Below, piece by piece: positions 5,301 to 11,751 of a stretch of DNA of 12,406 nucleotides. Each line of letters opens with the position of its first letter. The first letter of the stretch is position 1. The stretch covers positions 1 through 12,406 of the forward strand of contig DAOWGY010000130.1 of assembly GCA_030641695.1 (NCBI GenBank), written 5' to 3'. The notes beneath the pieces are model-generated. The model was not told where the DNA came from and searched no databases. It saw only the letters and a program-made list of their open reading frames with translations. Both the position numbers and the translations under genes were made by a program. Origin of the DNA: Gammaproteobacteria bacterium. GTDB lineage: Bacteria; Pseudomonadota; Gammaproteobacteria; Steroidobacterales; Woeseiaceae.

Positions 5301-7124
5301 CTAGCCATGCAGCCAGGACATACGCCGTGTCTCGACATCCAGCTCTACATCCTCTGTCAACTCGAGATAGCAGGTATCCTCCGGCGACGCCGCGATTTGG
5401 ATGCTCGTCGTCACCAGTTCGTCGCCACGAAACACGACCAGCTCCAGCTCGTCGCCATCACGGTAGGCACGCAAACGTTTGTCGACATTAGCAGAGGTCA
5501 ACATCAGGCCGTCCAACGCGACTGCCTTGTCGCCGGGCGCGACTCCAGCAAGTTCCGCCGGTCCTCCGTTCGCGATTGAGGCGAACACGGACGTGCCGTC
5601 CTTGTCGGACAGTTTCGCACCCAGCCATACGTCTCGTTGCTTCGAGGCGGACACGTTCCGGCCACCCTTGTCGTTACCGCCGCGCGACGCCCGCATGTTG
5701 AATTCGACGCCGTGCGCATGCAATAGCGACTGCAACGGCAGCTCACCCGTACCACGCACCGTCGCGTCAAAGAAATCATCGAGATCAAGTCCCGATACTT
5801 CGGCCGCGACCGACTCGAATCCGTTCTCGGGCATGCCGCATCCGCTTTCGCCCCAGCGCTTCCAGCATTCCGTCATGATGTCGTCCAGCGATATTCGCGC
5901 TTCGGTTTCCGATCGCAATTTGAGATCGAGCGCAAGCGCAATCAACGAGCCCTTCGCGTAGTAACTGACGATCGCGTTGCTGGCGTTCGCATCCTGTTTG
6001 TAAAACTTGGTCCATGCATCGAAACTCGAATCTTCGACGCTTTGTCGCAATCGCCCGGTACCCCGCGCAACGCGCGTTATGGTCTGCCCGAGCAATTCCA
6101 GGTAACTGCGCTCGGTGATGAGTCCGGAACGAACGAGCGCGAGATCATCGTAGTACGAGGTGACACCCTCGAACACCCACAGGAGACCCGTGTACGACTC
6201 CTCGGACAAGGCATAGGGAACAAAAACCTCCGGTTTCATACGTTTGACGTTCCAGGCGTGGAAGTATTCATGGCTGGCCAGTCCAAGGAACGTGCGATAG
6301 GCGTCGTGAACCTCATCACCGCCGCGCGGCGGCAGACTGTCACGGGCGCAAACCAGGCTCGATGACCAGCGATGTTCCAGGCCGCCATAACCGCTGCCGG
6401 GCACGTGCAACAGGAACAGATACCGGTCCATGTCTCCGGGAACGCCGAGCAGTGTCATCTGCTGCTCACACAGCGTCTGCAAGTCGTGGCACAGCCTGCC
6501 CATGTCCACGCGAGCCTGACCGCGAATCGCGATCCCGTGCGGAATGCCGTTGACCTCGAACTCACCGATCAACAGCTGCCCGGCTTCGACGGGATGATCG
6601 ATCAATTCTGCATAGTCGCTGGCTTCGTACGTACCGAAACTATATGGCTCGGCACCCTTGCGGCGCATCGACGTCGCAACACGCCAGTCGCTTGCCATCG
6701 CCTCATCAGGAGGCAGTATCTCGATCTCGCAGGGCTGGTCCTCCTTGCCGACAACGGCAAAGAAGACACACGGCCCATTGAAGTACGCGTGCGTCGTGTC
6801 GAGATGCGCGCCACGGACGCTCGGATCGTACGCATAGATCTCTGCGATCAGCGTCAACGGCCGTTGCACTGGTTCCGCGCGCCAGCGACTCTTGTCGAGT
6901 TTGCTCAGCTCGATCGCGAGCCCGTCCGATTCGGCGCGGATGGCAACGACGTTGCGCGCATAGTCGCGGATCATGTAGCTGCCCGGAATCCAGGCGGGCA
7001 TCGCGAAGACCTGTCCTTTGCTATCAGGCTCCGCAACAGTCAGGCGGACCTCAAAGAGGTGTGCCGCCGGATCTATTGGCTCAATGCGGTAACGATGCGG
7101 CTCGGTCATCGTTCGTCCGTTCAT
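5301..7124 (-). CDS. M61-family glycyl aminopeptidase with C-terminal PDZ domain
   Basis: A zinc metallopeptidase of family M61, whose studied members remove N-terminal glycine (and alanine) from peptides. The protein has 607 residues with the start used here. The N-terminal beta domain (about 10-190) includes AMPAWIPGSYMIRDYARN (41-58), typical of the family. The catalytic domain has GLEH (248-251), the zinc-binding and catalytic motif HEYFHAWNVKR (285-295), and the third zinc ligand glutamate in WVFEG (316-320). A PDZ domain occupies about 498-580. No signal peptide is seen, so it is probably cytosolic. Possible starts are a GTG at 7160, an ATG at 7124 and an ATG at 7109. I chose 7124 because it forms an ATGA overlap with the upstream hydrolase stop, pointing to coupled translation, but 7109 (MTEPHRYRIEP) is about equally plausible. 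The EamA permease follows after 18 bp. Confidence 0.93.
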   Translation of the reverse strand: MNGRTMTEPHRYRIEPIDPAAHLFEVRLTVAEPDSKGQVFAMPAWIPGSYMIRDYARNVVAIRAESDGLAIELSKLDKSRWRAEPVQRPLTLIAEIYAYDPSVRGAHLDTTHAYFNGPCVFFAVVGKEDQPCEIEILPPDEAMASDWRVATSMRRKGAEPYSFGTYEASDYAELIDHPVEAGQLLIGEFEVNGIPHGIAIRGQARVDMGRLCHDLQTLCEQQMTLLGVPGDMDRYLFLLHVPGSGYGGLEHRWSSSLVCARDSLPPRGGDEVHDAYRTFLGLASHEYFHAWNVKRMKPEVFVPYALSEESYTGLLWVFEGVTSYYDDLALVRSGLITERSYLELLGQTITRVARGTGRLRQSVEDSSFDAWTKFYKQDANASNAIVSYYAKGSLIALALDLKLRSETEARISLDDIMTECWKRWGESGCGMPENGFESVAAEVSGLDLDDFFDATVRGTGELPLQSLLHAHGVEFNMRASRGGNDKGGRNVSASKQRDVWLGAKLSDKDGTSVFASIANGGPAELAGVAPGDKAVALDGLMLTSANVDKRLRAYRDGDELELVVFRGDELVTTSIQIAASPEDTCYLELTEDVELDVETRRMSWLHG

Positions 7125-7951
7125 GCGTGCAGGGGCTCGGTCAGTTTCAGGGTAAGACACTTGGCCGACCCGCCCGCCTTCAGAAACTCGGTTAGTTCGA
7201 TTTCGTAGACGGAAAATCCCGCCAGCATCAGCCGTGCCTTCAACGGTTCCGACGCGCGGTGCAGAAAAACACGATCGCCGATGTTTACCGCGTTGCAGGC
7301 GAAGTTGCCGGCGTCGATCGTGTCCACAATGATTCGCTTATGCGGCGGTATGCGTGTCTCGATGGCCATGCGCGAGTCGAAATCAAATGCGGGCGGATGG
7401 TACATGAGGAATCCATCCGTCAACGGGCAAAAACAGGTATCGATGTGGTAGAAGCGCTCGTCAGTCAAACGTATCGATACGACCTCGAGATCGAAGAAGT
7501 CCTGAATCTCCTTGTGCGCCTCAATCTCCGTGCGAAAGCCGTGACCTGTCCATAACCAGGAGCCGCGACGGTCATTCAGGCAATCACCGGCACCTTCGAA
7601 TCCTATCTTGTCGTCCAGGTCGAGTAGTTCGAAACCATTGTCACGGAACCATGCTTTGAAGTGAGCCTCCTCGGGCCGTCGTTCGTGAGGCATGAAGTGG
7701 CTGGCGATAGCCTTGTTGCCGTAAACGGCACCCGCGTTCGCCGTAAACACCATGTCCGGCAAATCGGGCTGCGGATCGATCGTCACGACTTCGGCGTACT
7801 CTTCGATCGCATCACGCAGCTGGCCCCATTGCTGCCGCGCCAGGTCGAGGCTCATGGATCCCTCGCTGCCCACCATCCACGGATTAATGACGTAGTCCAC
7901 GGTGAAGAAGTCGGGCGGACACATCAGGATTTTGTCTTTGTTCTTTTTCAT
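7121..7951 (-). CDS. Guanidino-modifying hydrolase resembling arginine dihydrolase (ArgZ/AgrE N-domain) / DDAH family
   Basis: This is a 276-residue member of the amidinotransferase/dimethylargininase superfamily (COG1834-like), which hydrolyses guanidino groups through a covalent thiouronium intermediate. Visible active-site segments are PDMVFTANAG (65-74), FEGAGD (118-123), FYHIDTCF with His169 (167-174), NFACNAVN (216-223) and GGSAKCLTL with nucleophile Cys265 (260-268). From memory, these stretches and their spacing closely match the catalytic domain of cyanobacterial ArgZ/AgrE, which converts arginine to ornithine, CO2 and two ammonia. Asn72, His169 and Cys265 each fall one residue from the reported ArgZ Asn71, His168 and Cys264. 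The cyanobacterial C-terminal domain is absent, and databases may simply label such proteins DDAH-like. The ATG is directly preceded by a REP-like hairpin and has no visible Shine-Dalgarno; a second ATG lies at codon 10. The gene overlaps the M61 gene by four bases, so it leads a three-gene unit with the peptidase and permease. Confidence 0.88.
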   Translation of the reverse strand: MKKNKDKILMCPPDFFTVDYVINPWMVGSEGSMSLDLARQQWGQLRDAIEEYAEVVTIDPQPDLPDMVFTANAGAVYGNKAIASHFMPHERRPEEAHFKAWFRDNGFELLDLDDKIGFEGAGDCLNDRRGSWLWTGHGFRTEIEAHKEIQDFFDLEVVSIRLTDERFYHIDTCFCPLTDGFLMYHPPAFDFDSRMAIETRIPPHKRIIVDTIDAGNFACNAVNIGDRVFLHRASEPLKARLMLAGFSVYEIELTEFLKAGGSAKCLTLKLTEPLHA

Positions 7952-7957
7952 CTATCT

Positions 7958-7983
7958 ATCGCGCTTCAAGAAGCGCTCCAACA
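7958..7983 (-). repeat. Single REP-like unit in front of the guanidino hydrolase start
   Basis: These 26 bases match 4380-4405 (one half of the REPIN-like element) with two substitutions, and contain the same GCGCTTC-2 nt-GAAGCGC hairpin (7961-7976). The GTAG head has become GTTG in this copy. It begins six bases upstream of the ATG at 7951, so in the mRNA it would form a hairpin where the ribosome-binding site should be. Confidence 0.75.
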
Positions 7984-8016
7984 AAGGAAAACGGGAGCCG
8001 GTCAACCGGCTCCCGT
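7981..8016 (-). terminator. Intrinsic terminator after the SPFH gene
   Basis: An 11-bp perfect stem (7991-8001 with 8006-8016, arm ACGGGAGCCGG on the minus strand) closes a 4-base loop. It is followed on the minus strand by the T-rich tail TTTTCCTTTGT. It lies 26 bases beyond the stop of the SPFH gene at 8043. The strength of stem and tail makes this the best terminator in the window. It separates the SPFH transcript from the downstream guanidino hydrolase operon. Confidence 0.85.
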
Positions 8017-8042
8017 CCCAGTGAATCGTATCCGATGGGCAA

Positions 8043-8948
8043 CTAGCGTTGCAACGTCTGCCTATCTCCAAGGTGCAACAGCGGCAACGGGTTCGGGCTG
8101 GACCCATCCATGAAGTAAATCTTACTCGCCGGATCCTTGGAAATGGCTTTCAGCGCCTCGAGTGACTGCAACTGAATATACGCCGGATTGCTCGCAATCG
8201 CATTGTTGATTTGCGTGATTTCGTACGCTTGAGCATCCGCGAGAATTCTCATTCTTGCGGCCTCTTCCTCGGCCGCTGCCCGGCCGGCTTCGGCACGCGC
8301 CACTTCTTGTTGTAACTCGGTTCGTACTCGCTCCAGTTCTGCACGTTCGCGCTCGACCGCCTGTTCACGTTCTTTCTTCTTCTCGATAGCCTCGACAATG
8401 AATGGTGGTAACGTGATGTCCCGAATCAGGACCGCAGTAACGATAATGCCTTTGGGAGAAAGGTAATCACGCAGGCCTTCGGTCAGCGCCAACTGCAAGG
8501 TCGCCTGGGTTTCCTCCTTAAAGAAATCCTCCGCGCGCTTGATGCTCTTTCCCTGTTCAAGCAGGAGCGAGCGCAACTTGGGGATCAGGTGTACCTGGAC
8601 CGTGGCTACTGCGTCGCCGGTCTCCTCCAGAATCCGCGGCGCCATGCTGCCGTCGATACGGAACTGCACGCTGACATCGAGCCGCGTTTGCAACTGATCC
8701 TGACTCGGAACGTTCGCGGTTTCGACGTGCGTCTTTTCCCTCGCGTCAAACAGCGTCCACTTGTACAACGGGTTTACCGGAACATGCAGTCCTTGCGTGA
8801 AACCCTCGGCAATGACGTTGCCGAACAATGTAGCGACACCGACGCGACCCGGTGGGATCGTTTTCACAAACTGCATCGCTATGAGAACCGCGATGATGAC
8901 ACCGACGGCAATTACCAGGATATTGCGTTGCGGAGCGACTCTGGCCAT
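8043..8948 (-). CDS. SPFH/prohibitin-family membrane protein
   Basis: This is a 301-residue protein of the stomatin/prohibitin/flotillin/HflK-C superfamily. Residues 8-27 form one N-terminal membrane helix (ILVIAVGVIIAVLIA). The SPFH/band-7 domain follows at about 28-185 (IPPGRVGVATLFGNV, GLHVPVNPLYKWTLFDARE, LDVSVQFRID). A long charged helix predicted to be coiled coil spans 184-240 (EKKKEREQAVERERAELERV, then alanine/glutamate-rich repeats), and the tail is SKIYFMDGSSPNPLP. Such proteins form large ring or cage oligomers in the membrane and often partner with proteases such as FtsH. No partner protease or NfeD gene lies beside this one, so the role stays general, and it resembles prohibitin more than HflC in layout. 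The start is well supported: AGGAG (8961-8957) lies eight bases before the ATG. It follows the CtlX-like gene by 75 bp and ends at a strong terminator. Confidence 0.93.
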   Translation of the reverse strand: MARVAPQRNILVIAVGVIIAVLIAMQFVKTIPPGRVGVATLFGNVIAEGFTQGLHVPVNPLYKWTLFDAREKTHVETANVPSQDQLQTRLDVSVQFRIDGSMAPRILEETGDAVATVQVHLIPKLRSLLLEQGKSIKRAEDFFKEETQATLQLALTEGLRDYLSPKGIIVTAVLIRDITLPPFIVEAIEKKKEREQAVERERAELERVRTELQQEVARAEAGRAAAEEEAARMRILADAQAYEITQINNAIASNPAYIQLQSLEALKAISKDPASKIYFMDGSSPNPLPLLHLGDRQTLQR

Positions 8949-9023
8949 GAGGATATCTCCTGTGTTGCAGAATAAAAAGGAGTTTGGGATATGTGGGTGA
9001 ATGCAGCGATTTAAAGATGCTTA

Positions 9024-9971
9024 TCAAGACTCTGCACGTGGTAAATGCACTTCCGCGAGCATGCATCGCACGCTACCGCCAGCCGAACTCTCGATGTCGC
9101 CGATGTCCGCAGTTACGATTCGCGCATTGTCCCCGAGCAGCGCGCGCTGCTCATCGTGCAAAGAATCGTATGCCTGTTGCGACATTGCGAGCACGCGCTC
9201 GCCATCGGCTCCGCGAAGCTCCAGCATATTGCCGGCGAACGCCTCGAGCTGGGCAAAATCGAGCGAAACGACCTCATGGCCCGTTGATCGTAGTCGCTCG
9301 AGCACGGCTTGTTTTTGATCGTCGCGCGCAATTGCAGCATCGCAAATAACCGCAATTTCCTCACCGATATTCATCAACACGTTCGTGTGATAAATGGGCA
9401 CGCCGTCACGATCAACGGCATCGAAAGCGACGACGTTATAATCCATACGTTGAGCGAATTCGCCCAATGCATCGAGCTGCGTTCGCGACGACAGGCAAGC
9501 GTAGGCGACCCGGTTCACGCGGTCGAGCACCATGCTGCCGGTGCCTTCGAGGTAGTGACCGCGGGATTCATGATGGGACAGGTCGACGATTTCACTCACC
9601 TGGAACCCGAGCTGCGCATCGAGGTGTTCGACGATGTCCATACGTCGCTCCGTGCGCCGGTTTTCGGCCTCCATCGGATACAGCACGACCCGGCCGTCGG
9701 CGTGAAAACTGACCCAGTTGTTCGGAAATATCGAGTCCGGCGTGTGCGGCTCCAGCGTATCATCGACGATGATCACATCGATGCCGTTGGCGCGCAGTGC
9801 AGCCGCGAGATCCTCGAACTGCTGCAGCGCAGCGCGATGCTGCTCCTCCGGCGCCGCGGCCGTCTTACCCTGGAAACGGTTTGAAGCGGCGGTCTCCGGG
9901 TTGCTTTCGAAGCGCACTGGCCGAATCATCAGTACGCTGTTTGCAAGTTGTGATTCGGGATGCGTCGTCAT
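9024..9971 (-). CDS. ctlX: CtlX-type citrulline hydrolase-like protein (arginine deiminase-related)
   Basis: This is a 315-residue guanidino-modifying-enzyme fold protein of the CtlX group, associated with hydrolysis of citrulline to ornithine, CO2 and ammonia. Hallmarks in order are SVLMIRPVRF (12-21), SIFPNNWVSFH (80-90), GHYLEGTGSMV with Glu142 (138-148), PIYHTNVLMNIG with His195 (192-203), GNMLEL (247-252) and GGSVRCMLAEVHL with the presumed nucleophile Cys303 (298-310). The C-terminal Cys in the GGS-x-x-Cys context and the His in the middle segment are the expected catalytic pair. The frame extends upstream to 10043. I chose the ATG at 9971 because homologs begin close to the SVLMIRP strand and the extra 24 residues (MASTYPHHENLHRSRSS) are atypical; no clear Shine-Dalgarno decides it. 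It is distant in sequence from the other superfamily member 1.1 kb downstream. The substrate is inferred from family memory, not proven. Confidence 0.88.
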   Translation of the reverse strand: MTTHPESQLANSVLMIRPVRFESNPETAASNRFQGKTAAAPEEQHRAALQQFEDLAAALRANGIDVIIVDDTLEPHTPDSIFPNNWVSFHADGRVVLYPMEAENRRTERRMDIVEHLDAQLGFQVSEIVDLSHHESRGHYLEGTGSMVLDRVNRVAYACLSSRTQLDALGEFAQRMDYNVVAFDAVDRDGVPIYHTNVLMNIGEEIAVICDAAIARDDQKQAVLERLRSTGHEVVSLDFAQLEAFAGNMLELRGADGERVLAMSQQAYDSLHDEQRALLGDNARIVTADIGDIESSAGGSVRCMLAEVHLPRAES

Positions 9972-9982
9972 AGAGTTTGATA

Positions 9983-10012
9983 TTGCCAGAAAAGACGACC
10001 TTGACCTATGCA
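9983..10012 (+). promoter_or_regulatory. Weak candidate promoter for the TPR-hydrolase gene pair
   Basis: TTGCCA (9983-9988) and TATGCA (10007-10012) are 18 bp apart in the 65-bp gap between the divergent CtlX-like and TPR genes, upstream of the ATG at 10037. The -35 matches well (5 of 6), the -10 poorly (3 of 6). No convincing minus-strand promoter was seen in the same gap. Confidence 0.25.
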
Positions 10013-10036
10013 GATTCTCGTGATGCGGATACGTCG

Positions 10037-10780
10037 ATGCCATTGTTAATTCTCACTGCGATCGTGCAGGTCGCCCTGATCGTGCATGTAATGCGCACCG
10101 GGCGCGCCACATACTGGATCTTCATATTGCTCTTCATGCCCGGAATCGGCGCCGCTGCTTACTTCATCGTCGAACTGTTACCGGAATTGTCGAACAACTT
10201 TGGCGCACGCCGGACCATGCGGGGTGTCAGGAAAACACTGAATCCTGGCGGCGAACTGCGACGCCGCGAACTGGAACACCGCTTATCCGGCAGCGTCGAC
10301 GCAACCCGGCACCTGGCCAGTGAACTCATCGAAAAGGGCAGGTTCGCAGAGGCCGTCGATCACTACCGCGCCGCCCTGACGGGCCTGTACGAGCACGACC
10401 CGGATTTGATGCTGGGACTCGCGCGGGCGGAATTTTTCAACGGCGACGCCGCGGCGTGCAGGGAAACCCTGGCAAAACTCAGAAAACACAATCCTGACTA
10501 CCGTTCGCCCGAAGGGCACCTGCTTTACGCCAGGGCGTTACAGGAATGCGACGAGTTGCAGGAAGCTGAGGCTGAATTCGCCGCGGTTGCTGCATACTAT
10601 TCGGGAGCCGAAGCGCGCGTACGCTACGCTCAACTACTGGAAACAGTTGGCAAGGTCGCCGAGGCACGAGAGGAATACTCAGACATACTTGCGGCGGCCG
10701 AACTGGCTCCACGACATTTCAAAAAAGCTCAGAAAGCCTGGCTGGCGGAAGCCAGGAGCGCTCTGACTCAGCTAAGTTGA
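10037..10780 (+). CDS. Membrane-anchored TPR protein with PLD-nuclease-type N-terminal segment
   Basis: This is a 247-residue protein. Two hydrophobic helices at about 2-18 and 25-46 (MPLLILTAIVQVALIVHV; YWIFILLFMPGIGAAAYFIV) are arranged like the PLDc_N region found at the N-terminus of cardiolipin synthases. No phospholipase D (HxK) motif follows. Instead, after a basic linker, about four tetratricopeptide-like helical repeats run from 88 to 225 (for example ELIEKGRFAEAVDHYRAAL, ALQECDELQEAEAEFAAVAA and LLETVGKVAEAREEYSDILA). TPRs bind partner proteins, so it is probably an inner-membrane scaffold with a cytosolic tail; the partner is unknown. The open frame reaches back to 9977, but the ATG at 10037 puts the first helix at the N-terminus and has a GGA seven bases upstream. 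The hydrolase gene begins five bases after its stop. Confidence 0.85.
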   Translation: MPLLILTAIVQVALIVHVMRTGRATYWIFILLFMPGIGAAAYFIVELLPELSNNFGARRTMRGVRKTLNPGGELRRRELEHRLSGSVDATRHLASELIEKGRFAEAVDHYRAALTGLYEHDPDLMLGLARAEFFNGDAAACRETLAKLRKHNPDYRSPEGHLLYARALQECDELQEAEAEFAAVAAYYSGAEARVRYAQLLETVGKVAEAREEYSDILAAAELAPRHFKKAQKAWLAEARSALTQLS

Positions 10781-10785
10781 CGTTT

Positions 10786-11751
10786 ATGGACACCCTGCAG
10801 GTACTGGCGGCCCCCGATGGTCACGAGATTCGCCTGCGGATCTGGCAGCCCACCGGCGAGGCCGCGGGCGTTATCCAGCTATTGCACGGACTTGGCGAAC
10901 ATGTGAACCGCTACGATCGATTCGCGCATGCGGCATGTGAGCGTGGATTTGTGCTGTGCGCTCACGATCACCGAGGGCACGGTGATCCCGGTGGCGAGAT
11001 AGGCTTTTTCGCCGACAATAAGGGCTGGCACCTTGTCGTTGACGACGCACTAATCGTGCTCACGCATATTCAGGAGCGATTCGCGGAGCTGCCGATCGTA
11101 ATGCTGGGTCACAGCTTAGGCTCATACGTCGCGCAGACTTTTGCAATGCACTATGGCGGGAGGCTGGCTGGCTTATTGCTGTCCGCGTCCACGTGGCCAC
11201 AGCGCGCGAAACTGCTGCCGGCGATGTTGATCGCCCTAATCGAGTCCCTGCGCCTTGGCAGGCACGGCAAGAGTGCCTTGCTGGACAAGCTCGGCTTCGG
11301 CAATTTCAACAATAATTTCAGGCCCGCAAGAACCGACCTTGACTGGTTGTCACGCGATGAGAACGAGGTTGACCTGTACGTCGCTGATCCACTGTGCGGT
11401 GGCCCCTATACCTGCGGGCTATGGCGGGACCTGCTTGGTGGCTTGTTCGAGCTCGGCTCCGATCACGCTATTGGCCGGGTACCCGCCGATCTGCCCATTT
11501 TTATCACGGGCGGCAGCAAGGACCCCGTGGGTGGCGATCGCGGAATGACCCGACTGATATTGCATTACGCACAAACCGGCCACCAACGGGTCGCCGTGAA
11601 AATCTACCCGGAAGGACGTCACGAAATGCTCAATGAGACGAATCGTGATGAAGTGACCAGCGACTGGCTCGACTGGATCGGCGCGCGGTTTCGGGCGAAA
11701 GACTCACGCAAGCCCCTCCCGGCTACCAGGAATAACTCGCACTCAGACTGA
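10786..11751 (+). CDS. Alpha/beta hydrolase, monoacylglycerol lipase-like (Hydrolase_4)
   Basis: This is a 321-residue serine hydrolase of the monoglyceride-lipase/lysophospholipase type. It has the oxyanion-side motif LLHGLGEHVNRY (32-43), DHRGHGDPGG (61-70), the nucleophile elbow GHSLG with Ser110 (108-112), and a candidate acid Asp246 in GGSKDPVGG. His279 in PEGRHEMLNE completes the triad. An insert of about 60 residues between 140 and 200 would form the lid that shapes substrate choice. No signal peptide is present, so it should act in the cytosol or at the inner membrane. Likely substrates are monoacylglycerols or lysophospholipids, though esters of other kinds are possible. The ATG at 10786 follows the TPR gene stop by five bases with no good Shine-Dalgarno, so translation is probably coupled; a TTG at 10777 is a less likely start. 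The 3' end overlaps the convergent TonB receptor gene by 29 bp. Confidence 0.93.
   Translation: MDTLQVLAAPDGHEIRLRIWQPTGEAAGVIQLLHGLGEHVNRYDRFAHAACERGFVLCAHDHRGHGDPGGEIGFFADNKGWHLVVDDALIVLTHIQERFAELPIVMLGHSLGSYVAQTFAMHYGGRLAGLLLSASTWPQRAKLLPAMLIALIESLRLGRHGKSALLDKLGFGNFNNNFRPARTDLDWLSRDENEVDLYVADPLCGGPYTCGLWRDLLGGLFELGSDHAIGRVPADLPIFITGGSKDPVGGDRGMTRLILHYAQTGHQRVAVKIYPEGRHEMLNETNRDEVTSDWLDWIGARFRAKDSRKPLPATRNNSHSD

Noticed and set aside
6372..7208. Long open frame of 278 codons on the plus strand opposite the M61 gene
   Set aside because: It has no recognisable motif and lies wholly antisense to a gene with clear catalytic motifs. Long antisense frames are expected in GC-rich coding DNA.
7961..7976. 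Hairpin before the guanidino hydrolase as a second terminator
   Set aside because: No T-rich tail follows, and its sequence matches the REP-like unit at 4380-4405, which explains it better.
8949..9023. Possible heat-shock (sigma32) promoter before the SPFH gene
   Set aside because: A CTTGATA resembling the -35 overlaps the end of the CtlX-like gene, but the only CCCACAT-like -10 is 24 bases away, too far for sigma32. No good sigma70 pair was seen either.
9309..9884. 191-codon plus-strand frame opposite the CtlX-like gene
   Set aside because: A shadow of the opposite-strand gene, with no motif and no ribosome-binding site.
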